Part shown: in pieces, positions 17,837 to 25,890 of the stretch
Position numbering within the stretch: the first letter of the stretch is position 1
Layout: each line of letters starts with the position of its first letter
Source: Muribaculaceae bacterium
GTDB lineage: Bacteria > Bacteroidota > Bacteroidia > Bacteroidales > Muribaculaceae
Length of the DNA stretch: 64,000 bases
Assembly: GCA_009775355.1 (NCBI GenBank)
Contig: VSPN01000004.1
Location: 7,579-71,578, forward strand
Reading direction: 5' to 3'
Program-made: the position numbers and the translations under genes
The notes under the pieces: generated by a model
The model's database searches: none
What the model was told of the DNA's origin: nothing
Seen by the model: the letters and a program-made list of their open reading frames with translations, nothing else

Positions 17837-20650
17837 ATGCGAATAAGACTTACATTGCTGACACTGCTGTGTGCCGTTCTTCCGGCACTTGCCGCTACAG
17901 GACTCAAGGGCACGGTGGTTGACGCGCAGACCGGAAAGGCCGTGGCCGACGCAAACATCCTCTTGCGCGACCAGGCAATCTTTGTGGTGAGCGGCCAGGA
18001 CGGCGTCTTCACCATAAGCAACGCCGCCCCGGGCACGGATGTCATCGAGATCATCGCCTCGGGCTATGAGGACGCCTATGTCGATGTGACGCTTGCCGAC
18101 GGGCTGATGAAGAATCTCGGCGACATAAAGCTTACCCCCGCCGGATTCACGGCACCGACCCCCGATTCCGACGCGTTCCTTTTCGACGAGGAGGAACTGC
18201 TCGACGACGAAGGTATCGGCCAGTCGGTCGGAACCATCCAGGGAGCCACAGACGATATCTATTACCAGGCGGCCAACTATAAATTCTCGACCATGCGATT
18301 CCGCATGCGCGGTTACGACCAGAACTGGCAGACAGGCTACGTCAACGGCTTCAACATGAACGACGCCATGCGCGGCCGGTTCAACTTCTCGATGTTCGGC
18401 GGCATGACGTCAAGCGCGTTCCGCAACCGCACCACCGAGATCGGACAGTCAGCCGCGCCATACGGCTACGGATCGATCGGCGGGTCGAACAACGTTACGA
18501 CCTATGCTTCCGAGTACGCTCCCGGATGGCGAGGCAACCTGTCGTACACGAACTCGAACTACATGCTCCGCGCCATGCTCCAGTATGCCACCGGCCTCAA
18601 CCGTCACGGCTGGGCTTTCACGGCGTCGATCATCGGCCGCTACGCGCCCGAGGGCGTTGTGGAGGGAACGTTCTACAACTCGTTCGGCTATTTCCTCTCT
18701 CTGCAGAAAGTATTCAACGACAAGCACTCGCTCAACCTCTCGACATGGGGTGCCCCGACGCAGCGGGCCACCAACGCCGCCGCCACCCAGGAGGCATATG
18801 ATCTGGCAGGCACCAACCTCTACAACCCCTCGTGGGGATACCTTAACGGCGACAAGAAATCAGCACGCGTGGTGGAATCGTTCGACCCGTCGGTGATGCT
18901 CAACTGGATCTGGAAGCCGCAAATGGGAACAAAACTGAACACCGGACTCGCCTTCCGCTCGAACAATTACAGCTCGTCGGCGCTCAACTGGTATCAGGCC
19001 GCCGACCCGCGTCCGGACTACTACCGCAACCTTCCGTCATATTTCAAACCGACAGTGACCGAAGAAGAGGATCCCGACCTCTATGCAGCACAGCTCGCCC
19101 AGCAGCAGTATGTGGCCGCCTGGTGGGGGGGCGACAAGAGTCACCGTCAGATCGACTGGAACAGCATCTATCAGACCAACCTTCTGAACCGCAGCCAGTA
19201 TGACCGCAATCCGGAGCTTGTGGGGCAGTCGACCTACATTCTGGAGAACCGTCATTCGAACTTCAACGCCTACATGCTAAACTCCGACCTCGACCACCGT
19301 CTGAACGACATCATGACACTCCAGGGAGGCGTGAGCTTCAACTTCACAGACGCGCACTACTACAAGACAATCCGCGATCTGCTCGGCGGAGAATACTGGC
19401 GCGATATCGACAACTTCTCCGAGCGCGACTTCGCCGGAGACGTCAACATCATGCAGAACGACCTCGACAACCCCGACCGCAAGGTCTACAAAGGTGACAA
19501 GTTCGGCTACAACTACTACATCCGCAACATCAACACCCGCGCGTGGCTGCAGAACCAGATCGTGACGCGGCACTGGAACGTGAACTATGCGGCTGAATTC
19601 TCATACACCAACTTCTGGCGTCACGGCATGATGCGCAACGGACGCGCGCCCGGCGGCACAGACGCCAACGGCGAGGCCCTGCCTTTCTCGAAAGGAAAAG
19701 GAAAGAACCACGAGTTCTTCAACTTCGGCGTCAAGGCCGGTGCCACCTATAAGCTCGACGGCCGCAACTATTTCACCGGCCATGTCGGCTACGGCACCCG
19801 CGCCCCGATGCCCAACGACGCATACGTGTCACCCCGCACAAAAGACACCCAGATGGGCGATCTCAAGAGCGAGCGCTACTTCTCGGCCGATCTCGGATAC
19901 ACCTGGAACTACAGGAATTTCCGCGGATCACTGACAGGTTTCTACACCCACATGTGGGACGGCATGAAGCGCACCGGATTCTACGACTACGAGCTGAACT
20001 CGTTCATGAACTACGCCATGAGCCGCATCGAGACCGAATACAAAGGCCTTGAGCTCGGAGTGGAGTACAAGATACTCAACAACCTGTCGGTGTCGGCCGC
20101 AGGAACGATAGCCGACTACACCTACAAGAACGACCCGATGGGCGTGCGCAGCTACGAGAACGGCTCCGAGGCTGATGTGGTGAAGCGCGTCTATCTGAAG
20201 AACTACCATGTGGGAGGCACTCCGCAGCAGGTGGCATCGTTCGCGGTGAACTACAATATCAAGCAGTGGTTTTTCGAGCTGAACGCGCAGTGGTTCGGCG
20301 ACGCATACTTCGAGCTGTCGCCGACACGCCACGAAGAGATGCCCGGTCTGTGGAAATTCTGCTTCTCGGAAGAGGAATACATCGCGCGCCGCGACGAGAT
20401 CACCCGTCAGGACAAACTCAACTCCGAGTGGGTGATGAACCTGTCGGTGGGAAAAGTGATCTACACCAAATTCGGTTCGATCAACTTCAACCTCAGCGTC
20501 AACAACATGCTCAATAACCGCAATATCCAGACCGGCGGCTGGCAGGAAGGTAAGTTCGACTATACGAACTACGACGTCAACAAGTTCCCCAACAAGATAT
20601 GGTATGCGCAGGGCATACGCGTGTTCTTCAACGTGGGAATAAGATTCTGA
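17837..20650 (+). CDS. TonB-dependent receptor with carboxypeptidase-regulatory-like N-domain
   Basis: A 937-residue outer-membrane importer. Signal peptide about residues 1-20, then a beta-sandwich domain (GLKGTVVDAQTGKAVADANI ... GQDGVFTISN). A plug domain follows (FRMRGYDQNWQTGYVNGFNM; GYGSIGGSNNVTTY), then a long barrel rich in aromatic, alternating strands that ends in VRVFFNVGIRF-type sequence with the terminal Phe used in barrel insertion. It is shorter than SusC proteins, and no SusD gene is adjacent; two other lipoproteins follow instead. Position between secreted nucleases suggests that its cargo is nucleic-acid fragments or nucleotides. The cargo is inferred from neighbours only. 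Confidence 0.9.
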   Translation: MRIRLTLLTLLCAVLPALAATGLKGTVVDAQTGKAVADANILLRDQAIFVVSGQDGVFTISNAAPGTDVIEIIASGYEDAYVDVTLADGLMKNLGDIKLTPAGFTAPTPDSDAFLFDEEELLDDEGIGQSVGTIQGATDDIYYQAANYKFSTMRFRMRGYDQNWQTGYVNGFNMNDAMRGRFNFSMFGGMTSSAFRNRTTEIGQSAAPYGYGSIGGSNNVTTYASEYAPGWRGNLSYTNSNYMLRAMLQYATGLNRHGWAFTASIIGRYAPEGVVEGTFYNSFGYFLSLQKVFNDKHSLNLSTWGAPTQRATNAAATQEAYDLAGTNLYNPSWGYLNGDKKSARVVESFDPSVMLNWIWKPQMGTKLNTGLAFRSNNYSSSALNWYQAADPRPDYYRNLPSYFKPTVTEEEDPDLYAAQLAQQQYVAAWWGGDKSHRQIDWNSIYQTNLLNRSQYDRNPELVGQSTYILENRHSNFNAYMLNSDLDHRLNDIMTLQGGVSFNFTDAHYYKTIRDLLGGEYWRDIDNFSERDFAGDVNIMQNDLDNPDRKVYKGDKFGYNYYIRNINTRAWLQNQIVTRHWNVNYAAEFSYTNFWRHGMMRNGRAPGGTDANGEALPFSKGKGKNHEFFNFGVKAGATYKLDGRNYFTGHVGYGTRAPMPNDAYVSPRTKDTQMGDLKSERYFSADLGYTWNYRNFRGSLTGFYTHMWDGMKRTGFYDYELNSFMNYAMSRIETEYKGLELGVEYKILNNLSVSAAGTIADYTYKNDPMGVRSYENGSEADVVKRVYLKNYHVGGTPQQVASFAVNYNIKQWFFELNAQWFGDAYFELSPTRHEEMPGLWKFCFSEEEYIARRDEITRQDKLNSEWVMNLSVGKVIYTKFGSINFNLSVNNMLNNRNIQTGGWQEGKFDYTNYDVNKFPNKIWYAQGIRVFFNVGIRF

Positions 20651-20714
20651 CCTGCGTGAAGCGAAATGCGAAAAGAAACCAGAAAAAGAACAACGACATT
20701 TATTGACAGGCAAT

Positions 20715-22265
20715 ATGTTTAAACCGATAAAATACATGATGTCGCTGATCGCCGCCCTTATGGTGCTGGTGTCGTGCGACAGCGAATACTCTCAGCCGCC
20801 GGTGAATCTTCCGGAAGGAGGCATCGGCACCGGGGCATGGGACAACCCCATGACAGCCTACCAGTGTCTTCTGGGATCTGTCAATCCAGACAGGGCAGAG
20901 GCATGGGTGACAGGCTATATAGTCGGAGTGGTCAACACCGAGGTGGGCAATGTGCTCAACGAGCGCTGCGCGCAGTTCGAAGGGCCTTTCTCGGTCAACA
21001 CCAACATTCTGATCGCCATGAATCCCGGCGAACGCGACTGGGAGAAATGCGCCACAGTGCAGCTCCCCTCGGGATCCGTGCGCTCGGCACTCAACCTGAC
21101 CGACCATCCTGACAATCTCGACAAACTCGTGACCATCAAGGGCACGACCGGCGAGAAATACTGCGGGGCCTACGGCATCCGCAGCGCGTCAGACTTCAAC
21201 TGGGGCGACCAGGGAAAAGAGGAAGTGGAGCTTGATCCGGTGGAGGGACCGTTTTTCCAGAACTTCTCGGCCTCGACCAGCTTCGACCCCTATGCGGCCC
21301 AGGGCTGGAAGAACGTGATGGTGAGCGGCGGCCTCAGCGGCTGGTATGTGCGCGACTTCGACAACAACAACTACATCACCACAAGCGCCTATCTTGGGAC
21401 CCAGACCGGCGGGCCTTACGAGAACTGGCTCATATCGCCGGCCATCGACATGTCGAAACTCACCGAGAAGACACTTGAGTTCGAGACCATGGCCGCCTAT
21501 GCGGTGGAGAATCCCGAGAACTGCCTTCTTGAGGTCTATGTGATGACGACCGACAATCCGGCCACATCGACCAGCACCCGCCTCAACGCCGTGACAGCCG
21601 TTCCTACAGGCTCGGCCTACACCGCCTGGGTGAAGTCGGGCAAACTCGATCTCAGCTCATTCGAGGGCACTGTGCGAATCGGCTGGCGCTACTGGTCTAA
21701 AGAGGGAGGCTCCGGATATTCGGCAACCTACTGTCTTGACAACATCAGCGTAGGCGGCGCCACAGAGCCAGAGACGCCCGTCGTGCCCCCGGCCGGCGGT
21801 GCAGTCTACGAGGGACTCACGACATCGGCCGAAGGCTGGACATACGACAACGTCATACTCCCCTCCGGCGTGAGCAGCGTGTGGAAGTGGGACAGCAACG
21901 GCTATCTCAAAGGGTCCGCGTTCAACGGCAGCGCGCAGGAATGCGAGTCGACCGCATGTTCGCCCGTCATATCGCTTGCCGGCCTGACCGGCGCGAGGGT
22001 CGAATTCGAGCACACCGCCAAATTCCAGACCACGCTCCGTGAACTTTGCGCGTTTGTGGTCAGAGAGGCGGGCACGACCGAATGGGCCGAGGTCTCCATC
22101 CCGACATGGCCCGCGGCCGGATCGTGGACATTTGTAGGGAGCGGCAGCATCGATATCTCGGCATTCGACGGCAAAGAGATCGAGATCGGTTTCAGATACG
22201 GCTCAAGCACGGCCGGCGCCGACACGTGGGAGGTGAAGAACGTGAAGGTCACAGCGTCAAAATGA
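20715..22265 (+). CDS. Lipoprotein with OB-fold-like domain and two jelly-roll modules
   Basis: A 516-residue lipoprotein (lipobox LVSC, Cys21). Residues about 30-155 form a DUF6359-like OB-fold domain (AEAWVTGYIVGVVN ... NILIAMNP ... LVTIKGTTGEKYCG). Residues about 170-345 look like a choice-of-anchor-J jelly roll (NWLISPAIDMSKL; GTVRIGWRYWSKEG). Residues about 365-516 form a second module (VEFEHTAKFQTTLREL; IEIGFRYGSSTAGADTWE) that closely matches the C-terminal module of the second nuclease. ATG 20715 is preferred over the TTG at 20703. It takes the place that SusD would hold after a receptor gene, so a surface ligand-binding role is likely; the ligand is unproven. Confidence 0.75.
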   Translation: MFKPIKYMMSLIAALMVLVSCDSEYSQPPVNLPEGGIGTGAWDNPMTAYQCLLGSVNPDRAEAWVTGYIVGVVNTEVGNVLNERCAQFEGPFSVNTNILIAMNPGERDWEKCATVQLPSGSVRSALNLTDHPDNLDKLVTIKGTTGEKYCGAYGIRSASDFNWGDQGKEEVELDPVEGPFFQNFSASTSFDPYAAQGWKNVMVSGGLSGWYVRDFDNNNYITTSAYLGTQTGGPYENWLISPAIDMSKLTEKTLEFETMAAYAVENPENCLLEVYVMTTDNPATSTSTRLNAVTAVPTGSAYTAWVKSGKLDLSSFEGTVRIGWRYWSKEGGSGYSATYCLDNISVGGATEPETPVVPPAGGAVYEGLTTSAEGWTYDNVILPSGVSSVWKWDSNGYLKGSAFNGSAQECESTACSPVISLAGLTGARVEFEHTAKFQTTLRELCAFVVREAGTTEWAEVSIPTWPAAGSWTFVGSGSIDISAFDGKEIEIGFRYGSSTAGADTWEVKNVKVTASK

Positions 22266-22290
22266 TCACAACAGAAAACCAGAAAACAAG

Positions 22291-24000
22291 ATGAAGAAAC
22301 ACAGATATACAGGACTGGCTCTCACACTCTCGCTGGCAGCGGTTCTCAGCGGCTGCCAGGCCGACATGGACACGCCCGCGCTCGACGTTCCGGTGGCGAC
22401 ACTCCAGCCCAACACCAGGATACTCGAACTCAAAGAGACATTCGAGAACAAGACCGAGAAAGTCGGCTACAAGCCGGGCACCGAGGTCTATGACGAATCA
22501 GGCGAACTTATCGGAGGCGAACGTTACATCATACACGGGCGTGTCGTGTCGAGCGACGCGTCGGGCAACATCTACAAGTCGCTTGTGATACAGGACGAGA
22601 CCGCCGCGCTCGCATTCTCTATCAATCAGGGAAGCCTCTACAACGAATATCGTCTCGGTCAGGACGTGGTGGTGGATCTCACCGGGCTTTACATAGGCTA
22701 TTACCGCGGTCTGCAGCAGGTCGGCTCGCCCGGCGAGGCCTACAACGGCCAGCCGCAGCTCGGCTTCATGGCCTACGACTACTGGCTGTCGAATTCGGAA
22801 CTCAACGGACTCCCGAATCCGGAGTTCCGTCAGGTCAGTCTCGGCAGCAACTATCCTGAAGATGAATTCTACTGCATCTCGTTCAACAACTTCGACGAAC
22901 TCAACAACGCCACTCTGCCCGAACTTCAGAGCCAGCTTGTGGAGTTCCGCAACGTGTCGTTCAGGATCGCGGAGGGAGAGGAGACATTCGCGCCCTATCA
23001 GGAGAGCGTGAACCGCACGCTTGTCGATGCCAACGGCAAGACACTGACAGTGCGCAACTCGGGATACTCCAACTTCTATCACAAGGAGATTCCGACAGGC
23101 AAGGGCATTGTGCGCGGCATACTGTCGTACTACGGCGACTCCTGGCAGCTTGTGCTCCGCGATCTGCGCGACGTGATGATCAGCGACAAGGGAGAGGCCG
23201 ACAAACCTTACACCGCAAGCGAGATCCTGTCGGGCGACTATGCCGGCATGACCGGATGGAGCGAAGGTTACATCGTCGGTTCCGTAAAGGCCGGCGTAAC
23301 GGTTGTGACCGGGGCGGAAGACGTGATCTTCGGATCCGGGGCCGAGATGGACAACAACGTGTTGATCGCCGAAAGCCCCGACGAGACCGACGTGACGAAA
23401 TGCGCCATTGTCGAGCTCCCGCAGAACACACTGCTCCGCTACTACGTCAATCTGCCTGACAATCCGGATGTCTACAAAAAGAGACTTTCCGTCTACGGCA
23501 CACTTGGCGAGACACTCGGCATGAAAGGCGTGACCGACAGCCGGGGCGGCAAAGAAGACTTCCTGATCGACGGCAAGACAATCGAGGAGAATATCGATGT
23601 GCCCGAACCGTCAGGAAGCGGCACCGAGTCCGATCCTTACAACATAAGCTACGTCATGCAGTCCGAAGCGGATCAGGAAGGCGTATGGGTGACAGGCTAT
23701 GTGGCAGGTTATGTGGTCTCGGGCGACTTCGGCGAGAACAGTGTGGAATTCTCGTCGAGCGAGGTCAGCGGCTCGACCAATTATCTCAACTCGACCAATG
23801 TGGTGCTCTCGGCAGTCGCTCCGATGAAATGCGGAGTAGCAAATTCAGTGCCCTGTCAGCTTACGGCCGCCAGCCGTCCGACGCTCGGACTCAGACTGAA
23901 TCCGGCGATATTCGGCAAGCAGGTCAGGATCAAATGCCAGATAACCACATATCTCGGAGTGCGAGGCATACGCAAGATCACAGAAGTAGTCGAATTATGA
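22291..24000 (+). CDS. Lipoprotein with DUF5689-like and two DUF6359-like OB-fold domains
   Basis: A 569-residue lipoprotein (lipobox LSGC, Cys22). The N-terminal part (about residues 45-300) resembles DUF5689: ILELKETFENKT, then an OB-fold core YIIHGRVVSSDASGNIYKSL with VIQDETAALAF. Two DUF6359-like repeats follow: SEGYIVGSVKAGVTV ... NNVLIAESP ... LSVYGTLGETLGMKGV, and VWVTGYVAGYVVSG ... TNVVLSA ... VRIKCQITTYLGVRGI. OB folds commonly bind single-stranded nucleic acids or sugars, which fits the nuclease neighbours but does not prove it. Its stop overlaps the next gene's ATG (ATGA), implying translational coupling to nuclease 1. Confidence 0.78.
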   Translation: MKKHRYTGLALTLSLAAVLSGCQADMDTPALDVPVATLQPNTRILELKETFENKTEKVGYKPGTEVYDESGELIGGERYIIHGRVVSSDASGNIYKSLVIQDETAALAFSINQGSLYNEYRLGQDVVVDLTGLYIGYYRGLQQVGSPGEAYNGQPQLGFMAYDYWLSNSELNGLPNPEFRQVSLGSNYPEDEFYCISFNNFDELNNATLPELQSQLVEFRNVSFRIAEGEETFAPYQESVNRTLVDANGKTLTVRNSGYSNFYHKEIPTGKGIVRGILSYYGDSWQLVLRDLRDVMISDKGEADKPYTASEILSGDYAGMTGWSEGYIVGSVKAGVTVVTGAEDVIFGSGAEMDNNVLIAESPDETDVTKCAIVELPQNTLLRYYVNLPDNPDVYKKRLSVYGTLGETLGMKGVTDSRGGKEDFLIDGKTIEENIDVPEPSGSGTESDPYNISYVMQSEADQEGVWVTGYVAGYVVSGDFGENSVEFSSSEVSGSTNYLNSTNVVLSAVAPMKCGVANSVPCQLTAASRPTLGLRLNPAIFGKQVRIKCQITTYLGVRGIRKITEVVEL

Positions 24001-25703
24001 CAAGAAAAACCATATTATCAATAGTAGTCGCCGCTGTCAGTATGACGGCGGCGGCTTCCTATCCGGACGGTTACTACAACCGGATGGACGGCAAACGAAA
24101 AGAGATACTCAAGACAGCGGCCAAGCAGTGCGTTCAGTCGCACAAACGGCTTGACTACAGCGATCTTCCGGAATACTGGCAGTATTCCGATGTCTATCCG
24201 GATCTTACAGACGGCATGAAACGCTGGTGGGACATGTATTCCGACGCGCTCTATCTGATACGTCCGGGGCAGACGGGCAGGCAGTCATTCTCGTCGAACA
24301 AGATGCAGCGCGAGCATGCCGTGCCCAAATCCTGGTGGAAGAAAGCCGGCAGCGTTGAATACACTCCGGCCTACAGCGACATGTGGAACCTCTATCCGAG
24401 CGACGGAGCCGCCAACCAGGCCAAGCTCAACTATCCGTTCGGCGAGACGCGCACCACGACATTCGACAACGGCGTGACCAAGGTAGGCGCGCCAAAAGCC
24501 GGATATGGCGGAGGCAACAGCCATGTGTTCGAGCCGGCTGACGAATACAAGGGGGACTTTGCCCGCGCCATATTCTATATGGCGACCGTCTATGACGATC
24601 TGCAGTGGGTATATGACTACATGTTTGTGAGCAACACCTATCCCACGCTCGTGCCCTGGGCGGCCAACATGCTGCTGCAGTGGGCGCGTCAGGATCCGGT
24701 GAGCCAGAAAGAGATCGACCGCAACAACTATGTGGAGCAGTATCAGGGAAACCGCAATCCGTTTGTCGATTTTCCGAACCTTGCCGAATACATATGGGGC
24801 ATCAGGCAGGACGAGACATTTATCATCTCCGAGCAGGAGAACACCGGTACAACCCCTCCGATCACCGGAGATCCGGAGATAACGGCGCCTGTCAACGGCG
24901 AATCGCTCGATTTCGGACAGACAGCCGCGGGGCACGCCGTGAACCGTGCGCTTCAGATCACAGGCTACAATATGACCAGCCCGCTTTCGCTGCGGGTGGT
25001 GGGGGCTGACAAAAGCTGCTTCATCCCTGAAGTCAGCAGCATACCGGCCACGATCATGAACCAGAACGGCGGCTACCTTCTTAACATAACCTATCTCCCT
25101 GCGGCTACCGGAAGTCATGACGCAAAGCTCACGCTTTACGACGGCGGCATAGAAGGAAGCATCGTAGTGGCGCTTCGTGGCGAGGCACTCGCTGTGCCCG
25201 AGATGACGGCACTCCACGCGCTTCCGGCCTCGGATGTGACCGAAACCGGTTATACCGCCCGCTGGGAAGCTCCCGCCGGCATTGCCGACTACTACACAGT
25301 GACCAGAGTCCGCTACCGCGATGGAAACGAGGAAGCCGAGAGATACGAGACAGGCGAGACCAGCTACAGGTTTGACGACCGCGAGAGGGGAGTGGCCGAA
25401 AGCTATACCGTGACATACTCGCGGCTCGGCATCGAGTCGCCCTCGTCAAACTCGATATATGTGGCGGCGTCGGGCATCAACGACGTGCGTGTCAGTCCTC
25501 CCTACAGAGTCTACGGCGTGGCCGGAGGCATAACCGTCAGCCGTGCCGACGGCGAAGGTGGCATGCTGCGGATCTACGACATCGGCGGCAACCTGCTTGT
25601 GGAAGAAGAGGCTCCGGCCGACGGGGCTTTCTACATGCTGTCGCCCGGCGTGTATATAGTGACTGCAGGAGGAGGCAGACCCCTCAAGCTCACAGTCAGA
25701 TAA
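23997..25703 (+). CDS. Secreted endonuclease I family nuclease 1 with C-terminal sorting-type tail
   Basis: A 568-residue protein: signal peptide (MTRKTILSIVVAAVSMTAAA), then an EndA/NucM-type endonuclease I domain to about residue 280. The active-site block KMQREHAVPKSWW has its His near residue 107, followed by DMWNLYPSDGAANQAKLNYP for metal binding and RNPFVDFPNLAEYIWG, the family's closing motif. Next come an Ig-like stretch (SLDFGQTAAGHAVNRAL) and a fibronectin-type domain (YTARWEAPAGIADYYTVTRV). The end is a tail with IYDIGGNLL ... SPGVYIVTAGG. Of the three paralogues this one keeps the canonical EH-x-VP-x-SW motif. ATG 23997 overlaps the previous stop. It probably degrades DNA and/or RNA outside the cell. 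Confidence 0.87.
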   Translation: MTRKTILSIVVAAVSMTAAASYPDGYYNRMDGKRKEILKTAAKQCVQSHKRLDYSDLPEYWQYSDVYPDLTDGMKRWWDMYSDALYLIRPGQTGRQSFSSNKMQREHAVPKSWWKKAGSVEYTPAYSDMWNLYPSDGAANQAKLNYPFGETRTTTFDNGVTKVGAPKAGYGGGNSHVFEPADEYKGDFARAIFYMATVYDDLQWVYDYMFVSNTYPTLVPWAANMLLQWARQDPVSQKEIDRNNYVEQYQGNRNPFVDFPNLAEYIWGIRQDETFIISEQENTGTTPPITGDPEITAPVNGESLDFGQTAAGHAVNRALQITGYNMTSPLSLRVVGADKSCFIPEVSSIPATIMNQNGGYLLNITYLPAATGSHDAKLTLYDGGIEGSIVVALRGEALAVPEMTALHALPASDVTETGYTARWEAPAGIADYYTVTRVRYRDGNEEAERYETGETSYRFDDRERGVAESYTVTYSRLGIESPSSNSIYVAASGINDVRVSPPYRVYGVAGGITVSRADGEGGMLRIYDIGGNLLVEEEAPADGAFYMLSPGVYIVTAGGGRPLKLTVR

Positions 25704-25718
25704 GCCGGTCCGGGCTGT

Positions 25719-25765
25719 ATCGGGCCATATGCATTACGATACGCGCATTACGATACGCCCGATAA
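25719..25765 (+). terminator. Hairpin with an internal 14-base tandem repeat between nucleases 1 and 2
   Basis: TATCGGGC (25719-25726) pairs with GCCCGATA (25758-25765). The loop contains two exact copies of GCATTACGATACGC (25732-25745 and 25746-25759), the second overlapping the right arm. A T-rich run appears only about 20 bases later, so it may be a weak terminator or a transcript-end stabiliser. Confidence 0.4.
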
Positions 25766-25812
25766 CACGGAGATAATACACATTTTTTCTTTGTTGTATT
25801 GGAAATAATTGC

Positions 25813-25820
25813 TAATTTTG
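25813..25820 (+). promoter_or_regulatory. Promoter -7 box for nucleases 2 and 3
   Basis: TAATTTTG matches TAnnTTTG. The predicted start near 25827 coincides with the first base of a stable hairpin. This suggests that the last two nuclease genes can be transcribed apart from the deoC-to-nuclease 1 run. Confidence 0.7.
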
Positions 25821-25826
25821 CTGATT

Positions 25827-25864
25827 ACAGGCACGGTGTGAGTCATATGCCACTCCGTGCCTGT
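25827..25864 (+). promoter_or_regulatory. 5'-terminal leader hairpin before nuclease 2
   Basis: ACAGGCACGG pairs perfectly with CCGTGCCTGT (10 bp), with GTG/CAC pairing further in. The hairpin would sit at the very 5' end of the mRNA, 27 bases before the ATG. Such hairpins can stabilise messages or control translation; which applies here is not visible. Confidence 0.65.
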
Positions 25865-25890
25865 ATGATAAGCAATCAACAATAACATCT

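Noticed and set aside
23685..23996. Upstream extension of nuclease 1
   Set aside because: It overlaps the preceding lipoprotein in another frame and has no signal peptide. ATG 23997 overlaps the stop and gives a proper signal peptide.
25732..25759. CRISPR-like direct repeat
   Set aside because: There are only two adjacent copies with no spacer between them and no cas genes; it is a simple tandem duplication.
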